Shown piece after piece: positions 16,029 to 24,777 of a stretch of DNA of 64,000 bases. Where the stretch lies: contig NZ_FOFG01000002.1 of NCBI RefSeq assembly GCF_900110915.1, forward strand, positions 403,434 through 467,433, in the 5' to 3' direction. Made by a program: the position numbers and the translations under genes. The notes under the pieces are model-generated. The model searched no databases. It saw nothing but the letters and a program-made list of their open reading frames with translations, and had not been told where the DNA came from. Source of the stretch: Faunimonas pinastri. Its GTDB lineage: Bacteria; Pseudomonadota; Alphaproteobacteria; Rhizobiales; Afifellaceae. Every line of letters begins with the position of its first letter. Within the stretch, counting starts at the first letter, position 1.

Positions 16029-17321
16029 ATGACCAGGCTTTCACGGTTCGTCACGATCCTTCCGCTCCTGCTGACCCCGACAGTGGCCTCGACACTGGCC
16101 GCCACGATCGCGTCATCCCCTGCCGCCTCCCAGGAGCGCGGACGCGGTGGCCCGGGCGGCGGTGAAGAGGCTCCGGGGCCCGGCGGACTGAGCGTCGGCG
16201 GCAGCATCATGTTTCACCCGCCGCGCGCGGGCGACGCTCCCGCGCCGGAGGATCGCCAGAAGCCGCCACCACCGGATTTCCTTTCCACGCGCCCCCGCGA
16301 CTACGTGCCCAAGCAGGACGACCAGCTGTCGATCCCCCTGCCCTATGCGCCCTCGCGCAGCGGCACCAGGGAAGCGCAGCCCGTGCTGCCGGAAACGATC
16401 CTCGAAGCCCGGCTCGTGCAGGGGGGCAAGCCCGTGCCGCAGGGTCTTGTCTGGCGCGTCTTCGGCTCGCAGCGCGACAAGGACGGCGAACTCCCGCTCG
16501 TCACCACCGCCCATGGCGGCACCACCTCCGTCCAGCTCGCGCCCGGCACCTATTTCGTCAACGCCGCGCTGGGACGCGCCAGCGCGACCAAGAAGATTAC
16601 CGTCGGCCGGGAGGCACATTCCGAATCCATCGTGCTGGATGCCGGCGGCCTGAGGTTGAATGCGGTGGTCGGCGACGACAAGGTCCTCGCCAAGGACAAG
16701 GTCGATTTCGAGATCTCCCAGAACGACGATTCGGGCCAGCACGTCGTGGTGCTCCCGCACGCGACGGCGGGGCAGATCCTGGGTCTGGCCGCCGGCACCT
16801 ACCATGTCGTCTGCCATTACGGGAACCTGAACGCGGTCGTGCGCGCCGACATCGAGGTTAAGGCCGGCAAGCTGACGGAGGCCACCATGCGGCAGGTCGG
16901 CGCCGACGTGACGCTGAAGCTCGTGGCGGCCGATGGCGGCGAGGCGCTCGCCAATACGAGCTGGACCGTGCTGACGCCGGACGGCGACACGCTGAGCGAG
17001 AATGTCGGCGCCTTCCCTCACATCGTTCTGGCCGAGGGCACCTATACCGTGGTCGCCCGCCACAAGGACCAGGTCTATACCCGCAACTTCGATGTGAAGG
17101 CCGGCGGTGACCACGACGTGGAAGTGCATCTGAGCGACGTGGCGCCGGCCCAGGGAGAAGGCCTCCCGGTCGGAGTTCCGCATCCGCTGGCCCCGTCGGC
17201 CGACACGCCGATGCCGGGCGCCCAGGCAGCGGCTCCGAATGGCGAAAATCCGGTTTCGCCCGGTGCCGAGTCGGACGGCGACAGCCCGGACGAAGCCGAC
17301 ACCGGCATCAGCACGGAATAA
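16029..17321 (+). CDS. exported protein with three beta-sandwich repeats
   Basis: The 430-residue protein has a signal peptide (L-S-R-F-V-T-I-L-P-L-L-L-T-P, cleaved around residue 30) and then a Gly/Pro-rich linker. From about residue 120 to 380 there are three related modules, each with L-A-(P/A/E)-G-T-Y-x-V followed by a strand pair and a V-(G/K)-x-(R/G) turn (about residues 175, 255 and 335). This resembles Ig-like or carboxypeptidase-regulatory-like domains. The C-terminal 50 residues are acidic and disordered. Rhizobial relatives are uncharacterised. A periplasmic or envelope binding role is inferred only from export and fold. Confidence 0.7.
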   Translation: MTRLSRFVTILPLLLTPTVASTLAATIASSPAASQERGRGGPGGGEEAPGPGGLSVGGSIMFHPPRAGDAPAPEDRQKPPPPDFLSTRPRDYVPKQDDQLSIPLPYAPSRSGTREAQPVLPETILEARLVQGGKPVPQGLVWRVFGSQRDKDGELPLVTTAHGGTTSVQLAPGTYFVNAALGRASATKKITVGREAHSESIVLDAGGLRLNAVVGDDKVLAKDKVDFEISQNDDSGQHVVVLPHATAGQILGLAAGTYHVVCHYGNLNAVVRADIEVKAGKLTEATMRQVGADVTLKLVAADGGEALANTSWTVLTPDGDTLSENVGAFPHIVLAEGTYTVVARHKDQVYTRNFDVKAGGDHDVEVHLSDVAPAQGEGLPVGVPHPLAPSADTPMPGAQAAAPNGENPVSPGAESDGDSPDEADTGISTE

Positions 17322-17349
17322 AAAAACCCGGCCGCGAGGCCGGGTTTTT
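17321..17349. terminator. bidirectional Rho-independent terminator
   Basis: CCCGGCC-GCGA-GGCCGGG (about 17328-17345) is flanked by a six-A run on the left and TTTTT on the right, so it can stop both the plus-strand secreted-protein gene and the minus-strand thrS gene that converge here. Confidence 0.95.
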
Positions 17350-17370
17350 CGTCTCTCGGAGGGAGTGGCC

Positions 17371-19380
17371 TCAGGCCAGAGCGCCCTCGGCGGTCGAAGC
17401 CCTGGCATCGGCCGGCGCTTCGGGTGTCGCGGTTCCGGCCTGCTGGCGACGGAGATCCGGCGCCATGGCTTCCAGCATGATCCGCGCGAAAGCGTCCTCG
17501 AGGCCGAGGCTTTCCTGGTTCTGGCTGCCGAGACGGCGGATGGATACCGTCCGCTCCTCCGCCTCGCGACGGCCGACGACCAGCATCAGCGGCACCTTGC
17601 CGACCGAGTGCTCGCGGACCTTGTAGTTGATCTTCTCGTTGCGGATATCCGCCTCGGCGCGAATGCCCGCCGCCTTGAAGCGCCCGGCGATCTCCTCGGC
17701 ATAGGCATCGGCTTCGGAAGTGATCGTGGCCACGACCAGCTGCGTCGGGGCGAGCCAGAGCGGCAGCTTGCCGGCGGAATCCTCGATCAGGATGCCGATG
17801 AAGCGCTCGAAGGATCCGAGGACCGCGCGGTGCAGCATGACCGGGCGGTGCTTGGCGCCATCCTCGCCGACATAGGTCGCGCCCAGACGCTCCGGCAACA
17901 CAAAGTCCACCTGCAGCGTGCCGCACTGCCAGTCGCGGCCGATGGCGTCGGTCAGCACGAATTCCAGCTTCGGCCCGTAGAAGGCGCCCTCGCCCGGATT
18001 GAGCTCGACCTCGTAGCCCGCGGCCTTGGTAGCCGACATGAGCGCGCTTTCCGCCTGGTCCCAGACGGCATCGCTGCCCGCCCGCTTCTCCGGACGATCG
18101 GAGAACTTGATGCGGAAGGCGGTGAAGCCGAGATCCTCGTAGATGGAGGAAAGCAGCGAGCAGAAGTCCTGCGTTTCCGCCGTGATCTGCGCCTCGGTGC
18201 AGAAGATATGCGCGTCGTCCTGCGTGAAGCCGCGCACGCGCATGATGCCGTGCAGCGCGCCGGAGGGCTCGTAGCGGTGGCAGGAGCCGAATTCCGCCAT
18301 GCGCAGCGGCAGGTCGCGATACGACTTGATGCCCTGGTTGAAGATCTGCACGTGGCCGGGGCAGTTCATCGGCTTCAGCGCCGCGACCTGCTTGTCCGGA
18401 CCGTCATCGGCCTCGACCTCCGCGACGAACATGTTCTCGCGGAACTTCTCCCAGTGGCCCGAGGCCTCCCAGAGCTTGCGGTCGATGAGCTGCGGCGTCT
18501 TCACCTCGGCATAGTCGGCGAGGTCCAGCCGGCGGCGCATATAGGCCTCCAGCGAGCGCCACACGGACCAGCCCTTGGGGTGCCAGAACACCATGCCGGG
18601 TGCTTCTTCCTGCAGGTGGAAGAGATCCATCTCGCGGCCGAGACGGCGATGGTCGCGCTTCTCCGCCTCCTCCAGCATGGTGAGATAGGCCTTGAGGTCC
18701 TTCTCGTCGCGCCAGGCGGTGCCGTAGATGCGCTGCAGCACCGGATTGTTGCTGTCGCCGCGCCAATAGGCGCCGGCCAGCTTCATCAGCTTGAACGCGT
18801 TGCCGATCTTGCCGGTGGACGGCATGTGCGGACCACGGCACAGGTCGAACCACTCGCCCTGATTGTAGATCTTGACCGTCTGGTCCTCGGGGATCGCGTC
18901 GACCAGCTCCACCTTGAAGCGCTCGCCCTTTTCCGCGAACACGGCCTTCGCCTGCTCGCGGCTCCAGACCTGCTTGGTGAAGGGCGCGTCGCGGGCGATG
19001 ATCTCCCGCATCTTCGCCTCGATGGCGGCGAAATCCTCGGTGGAGAACGGCTCCTGCCGGAAGAAGTCGTAATAGAAGCCGTTCTCGATCACCGGGCCGA
19101 TGGTGACCTGCGTGCCGGGATACAGCGCCTGCACGGCCTCGGCGAGCACGTGGGCGGTATCGTGCCGGATCAGCTCCAGCGCGTCCGCGTCGTCGCGCGT
19201 CACGATCGTCACGGTCGCATCCGTGTGGATGGGATCGGCGAGATCGGAAAGCACGCCGTCGACCTTGATCGCCACGGCCTTCTTGGCCAGCGACTTGGAA
19301 ATCGACTGCGCGACGTCCGTGCCCGTCACCCCTTCCGGATATTCGCGTCGCGCGCCATCGGGGAAAGAGATGCTGATCAT
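17371..19380 (-). CDS. thrS: threonine--tRNA ligase
   Basis: The 669-residue class II synthetase charges tRNA-Thr. It has the order expected of full-length ThrRS: an N-terminal TGS-like domain ([13 protein letters not shown]), an SAD/editing domain with [10 protein letters not shown] and the [11 protein letters not shown] motif, catalytic motifs including M-N-C-P-G-H and [14 protein letters not shown], and a C-terminal anticodon-binding domain ending in an Ala/Glu-rich tail. I start at ATG 19380. The upstream in-frame extension lacks family similarity. The leader (19381-19503) holds a nested inverted repeat but no evident T-box. Confidence 0.97.
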   Translation of the reverse strand: MISISFPDGARREYPEGVTGTDVAQSISKSLAKKAVAIKVDGVLSDLADPIHTDATVTIVTRDDADALELIRHDTAHVLAEAVQALYPGTQVTIGPVIENGFYYDFFRQEPFSTEDFAAIEAKMREIIARDAPFTKQVWSREQAKAVFAEKGERFKVELVDAIPEDQTVKIYNQGEWFDLCRGPHMPSTGKIGNAFKLMKLAGAYWRGDSNNPVLQRIYGTAWRDEKDLKAYLTMLEEAEKRDHRRLGREMDLFHLQEEAPGMVFWHPKGWSVWRSLEAYMRRRLDLADYAEVKTPQLIDRKLWEASGHWEKFRENMFVAEVEADDGPDKQVAALKPMNCPGHVQIFNQGIKSYRDLPLRMAEFGSCHRYEPSGALHGIMRVRGFTQDDAHIFCTEAQITAETQDFCSLLSSIYEDLGFTAFRIKFSDRPEKRAGSDAVWDQAESALMSATKAAGYEVELNPGEGAFYGPKLEFVLTDAIGRDWQCGTLQVDFVLPERLGATYVGEDGAKHRPVMLHRAVLGSFERFIGILIEDSAGKLPLWLAPTQLVVATITSEADAYAEEIAGRFKAAGIRAEADIRNEKINYKVREHSVGKVPLMLVVGRREAEERTVSIRRLGSQNQESLGLEDAFARIMLEAMAPDLRRQQAGTATPEAPADARASTAEGALA

Positions 19381-19503
19381 GACACTTCGAGGAGCCGGCT
19401 TGAGCAGCCGTGCAGCCACGCCTTTATCTGGGGTTATCTGATACGGCAAACGATGCTGCACCGGGCAGCTTGCCGTTTGCATCGCCTATACCAGGGCGCG
19501 CAA

Positions 19504-19947
19504 TCAGGCAAGGTTTCGCGCGGCGGGAGCGCTCTTCGCGCCGCTTGCGCCGCCGTGAGCGGCGCAAGCGTGCGGCGCTTCCTTCCCGGGCCCATCCGGC
19601 GTGGTGCAGGAGCGCCAGAGACCGTAGCGCCACGGCAGGAACCAGGCGGCATTGCCCGGCAAGCACGTGGGCACCGGATCGAAGCCGTGCGTACCGAAGG
19701 GGCGGCAACGCGAAATTCGCGCAAATGTCATCCATCCGCCAGCCCAAAGCCCGAAACGGCGGATAGCCGTTTCCCCGAACTCCGAACAGGTCGGCAGATG
19801 CCGGCAGGTTCGCCCGGCAACCGAGGACAGCGTGTAGCGATAGAGGCGGATCAGCAGCAATGCGGCCAATGCGGGGAACCGGGCGGCCAGGCCGACGCTT
19901 CCGCCTGCCCGGGCCGGACCACCGACAGGATCAGGATCGAAAGTCAT
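19504..19947 (-). CDS. yidD: YidD membrane-protein insertion efficiency factor
   Basis: The 147-residue protein has the YidD core L-I-R-L-Y-R-Y-T-L-S...C-R-H-L-P-T-C-S-E-F-G-E-T-A-I-R-R-F-G-L-W-A-G-G-W-M, R-C-R-P-F-G-T-H-G-F-D-P-V-P. The amphipathic N-terminal segment fits its peripheral membrane location near YidC. The Cys-rich signature is intact. Its ATG overlaps the divergent ATG of the HD hydrolase gene (19946) on the opposite strand. If correct, the two genes share coding bases at their starts and each promoter lies inside the other gene. A shorter start would remove the overlap. Confidence 0.9.
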   Translation of the reverse strand: MTFDPDPVGGPARAGGSVGLAARFPALAALLLIRLYRYTLSSVAGRTCRHLPTCSEFGETAIRRFGLWAGGWMTFARISRCRPFGTHGFDPVPTCLPGNAAWFLPWRYGLWRSCTTPDGPGKEAPHACAAHGGASGAKSAPAARNLA

Positions 19948-20518
19948 GAACGGAGCCATCTCCCTCATCAGCCGCGCCGCCCATTTCGCCGCGCTCCGGC
20001 ACACCGGACAGAAAAAGAAAGGCGCGAGCCAGCCGCCCTACATCAATCACCTTACCGAAGTCGCCTGCCTCGTCGCCGAGGCCAACGGGCCGGACGACGC
20101 CGAACTGATCGCCGCCGCCTGGCTGCACGATGTCGTGGAAGACGGCCACGCGAGCCTGGCGGAGATCACCGATCGCTTCGGCGAGGATGTCGCCACCCTC
20201 GTCGGGGAACTCACGGATGATATGAGCCTGCCCTCCGACGAGCGCAAGCAGCGGCAGGTGGACGAGATCGCCCGAAAGTCGCCACGCGCCCGGCTTTTGA
20301 AGCTTGCCGACAAGGTGAGCAACCTCGGTGAAATCGAGCGTGATCCGCCGGAAGACTGGTCGGAGGAGAAGCGGCGCGCCTATGCGGACTGGGGAAAGAA
20401 GGTGGTCGATGCGGGATGCCGCAATCTCAACGGCGAACTGGAGGACCGCTTCAATGCGACCTACGCGGCGATCACGCGGCAGTCGCGGGAGAATCGCCCG
20501 ATCGTGACTGAACGATGA
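19946..20518 (+). CDS. HD-domain hydrolase of the small alarmone hydrolase (MESH1/SpoT-like) type
   Basis: The 190-residue single-domain protein carries H-T-G-Q-K-K-K-G (first metal-ligand His), P-P-Y-I-N-H-L-T-E-V-A, A-A-W-L-H-D-V-V-E-D (HD motif), F-G-E-D-V-A-T-L-V-G-E-L-T-D-D and L-K-L-A-D-K-V-S-N-L, which together match the (p)ppGpp 3'-pyrophosphohydrolase signature of SpoT and MESH1. No synthetase, TGS or ACT domain is present. The predicted activity is Mn-dependent hydrolysis of (p)ppGpp or of NADPH phosphate. Which substrate is real cannot be read from the sequence. Confidence 0.82.
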   Translation: MNGAISLISRAAHFAALRHTGQKKKGASQPPYINHLTEVACLVAEANGPDDAELIAAAWLHDVVEDGHASLAEITDRFGEDVATLVGELTDDMSLPSDERKQRQVDEIARKSPRARLLKLADKVSNLGEIERDPPEDWSEEKRRAYADWGKKVVDAGCRNLNGELEDRFNATYAAITRQSRENRPIVTER

Positions 20519-20565
20519 GACCTGGATGACGTTACCTCGGCCGATCGACACGATCGGAGATCGTC

Positions 20566-20793
20566 ATGAAAAAGCTCATTCTTGTGACCGCCGTCGCCCT
20601 TCTCACCGGCATCGGCGCAGCCCAGGCCCAATCCAGCTCCACCTACGGGGAGCGCGACCCCGCGATGCGGCCGCCGACCCAGCGTCAGCTCTGGCTCCTG
20701 CAGCAGGAGCGTGAGCACATCTGGCAGAAGGATAACAACCAATACTCCCAGAGCAATCACCGGACGCATCGCCAATATTACTGGGCCAGGTGA
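20566..20793 (+). CDS. small exported protein with IWQKDxNQYS motif (copy 1)
   Basis: The 75-residue product has a clear Sec signal peptide (M-K-K-L-I-L-V-T-A-V-A-L-L-T-G, cleavage near A-Q-A) and a ~53-residue mature part containing Q-L-W-L-L-Q-Q-E-R-E-H-I-W-Q-K-D-N-N-Q-Y-S. GGAG precedes the ATG. A second gene 245 bp downstream encodes a related protein, so this is a local duplication. Family not recognised; location periplasmic by inference. Confidence 0.7.
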   Translation: MKKLILVTAVALLTGIGAAQAQSSSTYGERDPAMRPPTQRQLWLLQQEREHIWQKDNNQYSQSNHRTHRQYYWAR

Positions 20794-21037
20794 CAGGACC
20801 CGAGGCCAGGGGTGGGTGACACGCGCTCGGTGACGCGATCCGGTCACGCCCCGCTGCCTTCCGCCGGATCTTCGCTCTCACGAATAACGCTGTCACGCAT
20901 TCGTTACATACTAGGTTCCTTCAAGGTATTTAATCTGTAAGGCTAGCTTCCTATCTCAGTTCAGGGAATTGATCCCGTCCGGCTCGCGGTCTTCGTGTCT
21001 GTCGCCGGACCTGTTTTTTGAACTGGGAAAGATGGAA

Positions 21038-21244
21038 ATGCGTAACGTCCTTATTGCCTCCGCCACCGTCCTCGCTCTTCTCGGTGGCGTCGCCAATGCC
21101 CACCCGGCCGACCGGCATTACGCGGCCGACCAGACTGCCGACCGCCCGACCGCCACGCAGCTTCGCATGCTGAGGGACGAGCAGGACCGGATCTGGCAGA
21201 AGGATACCAACCAGTACTCGGCGCCGCTGGCCGACATCCGCTAG
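21038..21244 (+). CDS. small exported protein with IWQKDxNQYS motif (copy 2)
   Basis: The product is 68 residues from ATG 21038 (an alternative ATG lies at 21032). It has a signal peptide (M-R-N-V-L-I-A-S-A-T-V-L-A-L-L-G-G-V-A-N-A) and a mature part with Q-L-R-M-L-R-D-E-Q-D-R-I-W-Q-K-D-T-N-Q-Y-S, clearly paralogous to the preceding gene. It ends at a strong bidirectional terminator. The 244-bp gap upstream (20794-21037) contains no gene and probably carries its promoter. Function unknown. Confidence 0.7.
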   Translation: MRNVLIASATVLALLGGVANAHPADRHYAADQTADRPTATQLRMLRDEQDRIWQKDTNQYSAPLADIR

Positions 21245-21279
21245 GCTTTGTGCCGGGTCCTCATGCTCGGACCCCACGC

Positions 21280-21312
21280 AAAAACGGCCCGCTTCGAGCG
21301 GGCCGTTTTCGT
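21280..21312. terminator. bidirectional Rho-independent terminator
   Basis: AAAACGGCCCGCT (21281-21293) pairs with AGCGGGCCGTTTT (about 21297-21309) across a 3-nt loop, with A-run and T-run on either side. It serves the convergent small exported gene (plus) and the IscU-like gene (minus). Confidence 0.95.
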
Positions 21313-21357
21313 TTCCGGCATACCAGACGGCAGAATGATCGGGACCTCGGTTTTGCG

Positions 21358-21828
21358 TCAGGCAGCCTGCCCCTCGCCCTTCGCGCTCGCATCCGGTTTT
21401 TCGACCGCCTCGATCTGGTTCAACGCATCGACCACCGCGTCGAAGGTCAGCAGCGTCGAGGCATGCCGCGCCTTGTAGTCCCGCACCGGCTCCAGATAGC
21501 CAAGATCGGACCAGCGGCCGTCCGGCGGCGTCCCGTTTTCCTTCAGCATACGGATCATGGTTTCGCGCAAGGCCCGCAGTTCCCCCGGGGTGGAGCCGAG
21601 AATGGTGCGGGCCATCACGGAGGACGAGGCCTGGCCGAGCGCGCAGGCGCGGACCTCGTGGGCGAAGTCGGCGACCTTTCCGTCTTCCAGCTTCAGATAC
21701 ACCGTCACCGTGGAGCCGCAGAGCCGCGAATGGGCGCGCGCCGAGGCATGCGCGTCCTCAAGCTTGCCGATCCGCGAAATGTTGCCGGCAAATTCGAGGA
21801 TCTTGGAATTGTAGATGTCGTCCAGCAT
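21358..21828 (-). CDS. IscU/NifU-like iron-sulfur scaffold-related protein
   Basis: The 156-residue protein matches the IscU/SufU N-terminal fold: M-L-D-D-I-Y-N-S-K-I-L-E-F-A, then H-S-R-L-C-G-S-T-V-T-V (first Cys), F-A-H-E-V-R-A-C-A-L-G-Q-A-S-S-S-V-M-A (second Cys) and a C-terminal helix. At the third ligand position, where active scaffolds have Cys, the sequence reads Y-K-A-R-H-A-S-T-L-L. It may therefore bind clusters differently or have lost scaffold function. In rhizobia this gene commonly lies near yidD, folE and hisI. Here yidD is close (about 1.4 kb), hisI is next, and folE is absent. Confidence 0.8.
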   Translation of the reverse strand: MLDDIYNSKILEFAGNISRIGKLEDAHASARAHSRLCGSTVTVYLKLEDGKVADFAHEVRACALGQASSSVMARTILGSTPGELRALRETMIRMLKENGTPPDGRWSDLGYLEPVRDYKARHASTLLTFDAVVDALNQIEAVEKPDASAKGEGQAA

Positions 21829-21883
21829 CCAGATCTCCGGGGAGCGCTCATGCGGATGCTCCGCAGGCTTGGGCGCGTCGTTC

Positions 21884-21901
21884 CCTCTCTATATAGAGAG
21901 G
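21884..21901. promoter_or_regulatory. 18-bp perfect palindrome between iscU-like gene and hisI
   Basis: CCTCTCTAT is followed directly by its reverse complement ATAGAGAGG. It lies in the 138-bp divergent intergenic region, 66 bp ahead of the hisI start. Its position and symmetry suit a dimeric repressor site for either gene. No binding protein can be assigned. Confidence 0.5.
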
Positions 21902-21966
21902 CAAGAGCGAGACTGCATCCCGCAGTAAAGCCGCGGCTGCCCGCCAGTCCCAGTTGAGCAAGAGCC

Positions 21967-22389
21967 ATGACCGAACCCGCAGCGCCGCAACCGGCCAACG
22001 CCTCCCTTCTCTCGCTGGAGGAGCGGACGACCTTCGCGCCGCGCTTCGATGCCGACGGTCTGATCCCCTGCATCGCGCTGGACGCGACGAGCGGCGCGAT
22101 CCTGATGTTCGCCTGGATGAATTCCGAATCCCTGCGTCTCACGCTGGAGACGGGCTTCGCGACTTATTGGAGCCGATCGCGCAAGTCGCTGTGGAAGAAG
22201 GGGGAAACCTCGGGCGCGCTGCAGCGGGTCGTCGAACTCCGCACAGACTGCGACCAGGACGCGATCGCCATCCGCGTCGAGGTGGCCCGGCCGGAGGACA
22301 CCTGCCACACCGGCCGCACGACCTGCTTCTATCGCTCCGTCCCGCTGGGTCCGGGGCCGATCGAGCGCGAGTTCGAGCCCTTCGCCTAG
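21967..22389 (+). CDS. hisI: phosphoribosyl-AMP cyclohydrolase
   Basis: The 140-residue enzyme opens the purine ring of PR-AMP in histidine synthesis. It shows [31 protein letters not shown] and the metal-binding D-C-D-Q-D-A plus [11 protein letters not shown] cysteine cluster. It stands alone as the monofunctional form, without a fused HisE. The 3' end overlaps the convergent CBS-domain gene by 4 bp. Confidence 0.95.
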   Translation: MTEPAAPQPANASLLSLEERTTFAPRFDADGLIPCIALDATSGAILMFAWMNSESLRLTLETGFATYWSRSRKSLWKKGETSGALQRVVELRTDCDQDAIAIRVEVARPEDTCHTGRTTCFYRSVPLGPGPIEREFEPFA

Positions 22390-22814
22390 GCCGTCGCGAT
22401 ATAGTCGCGGATCTGGTCGGCTTCGTGCTGGATCTCGGCGATCCGCGCCTTCACCACGTCGCCGATGGAAACGATGCCGGCGAGCCGACCGTTCTCCACC
22501 ACGGGCAGGTGACGGAAGCGGCCGCGCGTCATGACCTCCATAAGCTCGTTGATCCCGGTTTCCCTGCCGCAGGTCGTGACCTTCGACGTCATGCAATCGC
22601 GCGCCGGCCGCCCCAGGGCGGCCGCGCCATCGCGAGCCACCGCGTGGACGAGATCGCGCTCGGACAGGATGCCGAGGATCTTCTCCCCTTCCACGACGAC
22701 GACCGCGCCGATCCGCTTCTCCGTCAGGAGGCGTGAAACGTCGGCAAGCGGGGTCAGGGGCTCGACGGTGAGCACATCGCCGCCCTTGAGGTTCAGGATA
22801 TGGGAGACGGACAT
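22386..22814 (-). CDS. CBS-domain pair protein
   Basis: The 142-residue protein is made only of two CBS motifs: [14 protein letters not shown]...[13 protein letters not shown] (about 12-65) and C-M-T-S-K-V-T-T-C...[24 protein letters not shown] (about 75-130). A GGAGGA ribosome site supports ATG 22814. Stand-alone CBS pairs bind adenine nucleotides and regulate partners. The C-terminal helix I-R-D-Y-I-A-T-A is typical of this alphaproteobacterial group. Partner unknown. Confidence 0.9.
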   Translation of the reverse strand: MSVSHILNLKGGDVLTVEPLTPLADVSRLLTEKRIGAVVVVEGEKILGILSERDLVHAVARDGAAALGRPARDCMTSKVTTCGRETGINELMEVMTRGRFRHLPVVENGRLAGIVSIGDVVKARIAEIQHEADQIRDYIATA

Positions 22815-22889
22815 GAACTTCCTCCATTCCGGTTTCGGGAAACCGCGGCCCTCTGGCGGGGCCATGAATGGAGCTTATCTCCGCGTTTC

Positions 22890-23621
22890 TCAGGGCGCCA
22901 GAGCGTCTTCCGCCGGCGGTTCGCCACGCCGGATCGGATCGAGCAGCGGAAACAGCAGAAGACCCGCGATGAAGCCGCCAATATGGGCCTGCCACGCGAC
23001 GGGCTGGTCGCTGCCCGGCACAAGGCCGAGCTGCGTGCCGAACAGGATGTTCAGCACGAGCCAGATGATCAGAAACGTCATCGCCTGCCGGTTCACCAGC
23101 ATCGCCCGGAAGGATGGCGCGGGGTAGCGGTAGGACTCGTCGGATCCGATGCGGAAAAGCGGGCCGCCGGCGGCAAAGGCAAAGCGCGCGGTGGCCGACA
23201 TCATGCCGGAGATCGCGGCCGACGCGCCCACCACGGGATCGATGCCTTGCGGGAAGGTCAGATAATGCGCGAGCGCCCCGGCCAGCGCGGCCACCGCGCT
23301 GAGGATCAGGAACCGCGCCGCGCCGAAGCGCCGGGCGAGCGGACTGCCGAAGCTCGCCATCCAGACGAGGTTCACCGCGATGTGCAGCGTGCCGCCATGC
23401 AGGAAGGCATAGGTCAGCGGCGTCCAGATTTCGCCCCAGCCTCCCCCCGGAAGCTCGGATGCCGCCCCCGCGTAACGCACGGGGATGAAGGAGAAGGCGA
23501 GCACCACCCACTCGTCCAGACGCTCCGGCAGAAACAGTCGGATCACGTGGATCAGGATCAGGATCGCTCCCAGCGTGACGATCACCGGAGGAAGATTGAA
23601 GATGCGCTCGCGCTGGGTCAT
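22890..23621 (-). CDS. rhomboid-family intramembrane serine protease
   Basis: The 243-residue polytopic protein has about six hydrophobic helices. The family residues are present: W-T-P-L-T-Y-A-F-L-H-G-G and H-I-A-V-N-L-V-W-M (the TM2 His-Asn region), the catalytic loop V-V-G-A-S-A-A-I-S-G (Ser in G-x-S), and A-H-I-G-G-F-I-A-G (catalytic His). It is therefore likely an active intramembrane protease. An in-frame TTG at 23636 is an alternative start. Substrate not predictable. Confidence 0.9.
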   Translation of the reverse strand: MTQRERIFNLPPVIVTLGAILILIHVIRLFLPERLDEWVVLAFSFIPVRYAGAASELPGGGWGEIWTPLTYAFLHGGTLHIAVNLVWMASFGSPLARRFGAARFLILSAVAALAGALAHYLTFPQGIDPVVGASAAISGMMSATARFAFAAGGPLFRIGSDESYRYPAPSFRAMLVNRQAMTFLIIWLVLNILFGTQLGLVPGSDQPVAWQAHIGGFIAGLLLFPLLDPIRRGEPPAEDALAP

Positions 23622-23636
23622 GGCCGTGTTTGCCAA

Positions 23637-23919
23637 GTTAAGCGCCCGCTCACAAGCCGAAACCGCGAACCGCCCGCAACCTCCCCGGCCAGCGAATTAT
23701 TCCCGCAGGGACAGCGAACGAGAAAGGCGGCTTCCTCAAAAGAGTTACCCGCTAACCGTAAGAGTCCGGGCATTTTCTACAGCCGTTCCCGCCTGTTTGT
23801 TTTGACAAAACAGAGGTATAGTAAAGAACACAAGCTCGCGCTTAGAGAATGTTAACTAAATCTGAAGATATCTCTAGCGGAGAGAGCCTCTGCTAACCCC
23901 TCCTCGGAGCAGGTGAACC
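23637..23919. other. intergenic region between the rhomboid and double-PilZ genes
   Basis: These 283 bases hold no credible gene. They separate divergent genes, so both promoters must lie here. The right half is locally AT-richer than its surroundings (around 23795-23870), but no well-spaced -35/-10 pair was found: a TTGACA near 23799 lacks a partner at the right distance. Confidence 0.5.
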
Positions 23920-24543
23920 ATGTCCGCCCTGCCAGATCTGCAGATCGAGGTCGAATCCAATTCCGAGCGGCGTTCGCACCAGCGCGTGAAGATCAGCCTG
24001 CTCGGGCGCTGCATGTTTGCGGACAGGCAGGAGTTTCCCTGCACGGTGATCGACGTATCCCCCGGCGGGGCGGCCTTCTACAGCCCCCATCAGGGCGAGG
24101 TCGGCGAGCGCATCGTCGCCTATGTCGACCATATCGGTCGCGTCGAGGGAACGATCGTGCGCCAGATCGAGAGCGGCTTCGCGATTGCGTTCACGGCCTC
24201 CAGGATCAAGCGCGACAAGCTGGCCGATACCTTGACGTGGCTTGCCAACCGCCATCTGCTGGAAACGCCGGAGGAGCGTCGGCAGCCCCGCCGCGTCCCG
24301 CGCAAGACCGACGCTGTGCTCACGCTTTCCGACGGCACCACGCATAGCTGCAGGATCATTGACATGTCGCTGACGGGCGCTGCGCTCGCGACGGATCTCC
24401 GCCCTCCCCGCGGCGCGAAGATCATGATCGGCAAGGTCGGCGGCCGGGTGGTTCGCCATTTCGACGATGGCATCGCGATCGAGTTCATGCGCGCCATGTC
24501 GGAAGGCAATGCCGAAACTGAGATTCCTAAGGAATTCTTTTGA
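23920..24543 (+). CDS. tandem PilZ-domain protein (c-di-GMP receptor candidate)
   Basis: The 207-residue cytosolic protein has two PilZ modules. The first has R-R-S-H-Q-R-V-K-I (RxxxR) and D-V-S-P-G-G-A-A-F (D/NxSxxG). The second has R-R-V-P-R-K-T-D-A-V and D-M-S-L-T-G-A-A-L. Both c-di-GMP-binding motifs are essentially intact, though the second R-x-x-x-R register should be checked. Double-PilZ proteins in rhizobia are linked to motility and envelope control, but no specific role can be assigned. It is preceded by a long AT-rich leader. Confidence 0.85.
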   Translation: MSALPDLQIEVESNSERRSHQRVKISLLGRCMFADRQEFPCTVIDVSPGGAAFYSPHQGEVGERIVAYVDHIGRVEGTIVRQIESGFAIAFTASRIKRDKLADTLTWLANRHLLETPEERRQPRRVPRKTDAVLTLSDGTTHSCRIIDMSLTGAALATDLRPPRGAKIMIGKVGGRVVRHFDDGIAIEFMRAMSEGNAETEIPKEFF

Positions 24544-24777
24544 CGACCTTGGGATTTCGCTAACCTAGTTCGTTGCGGAATTCGAAGTGGCCGGTTCATC
24601 CTCAGGTAACGGAAGGGTGCCGCGCTGGAACAGTCATCTCCCGGTAACTCTGTCTGTTAGCAAAGCCGAACCAACGCGATGAATCTTCTGTTTCACAAGC
24701 CTGCCGATATTGGTTCAGAGCTTTAGCGGGGCCGAAATTCGCCACTGCTAGTCTCTCCATGAATTGGGGAGACGCAC

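Noticed and set aside
19381..19503. T-box or leader attenuator ahead of thrS
   Set aside because: There is a nested inverted repeat (GCAAACG...CGTTTGC), but no T-box sequence or terminator pair was seen.
17239..20220. A 993-codon open frame antisense to thrS and yidD
   Set aside because: It mirrors thrS, has Arg/Gly/His-rich composition and no family motif. High GC produces long antisense frames.
23799..23830. Sigma-70 promoter (TTGACA) ahead of the PilZ gene
   Set aside because: The only TATAGT-like box is 9 bp away, too close for a -35/-10 pair.
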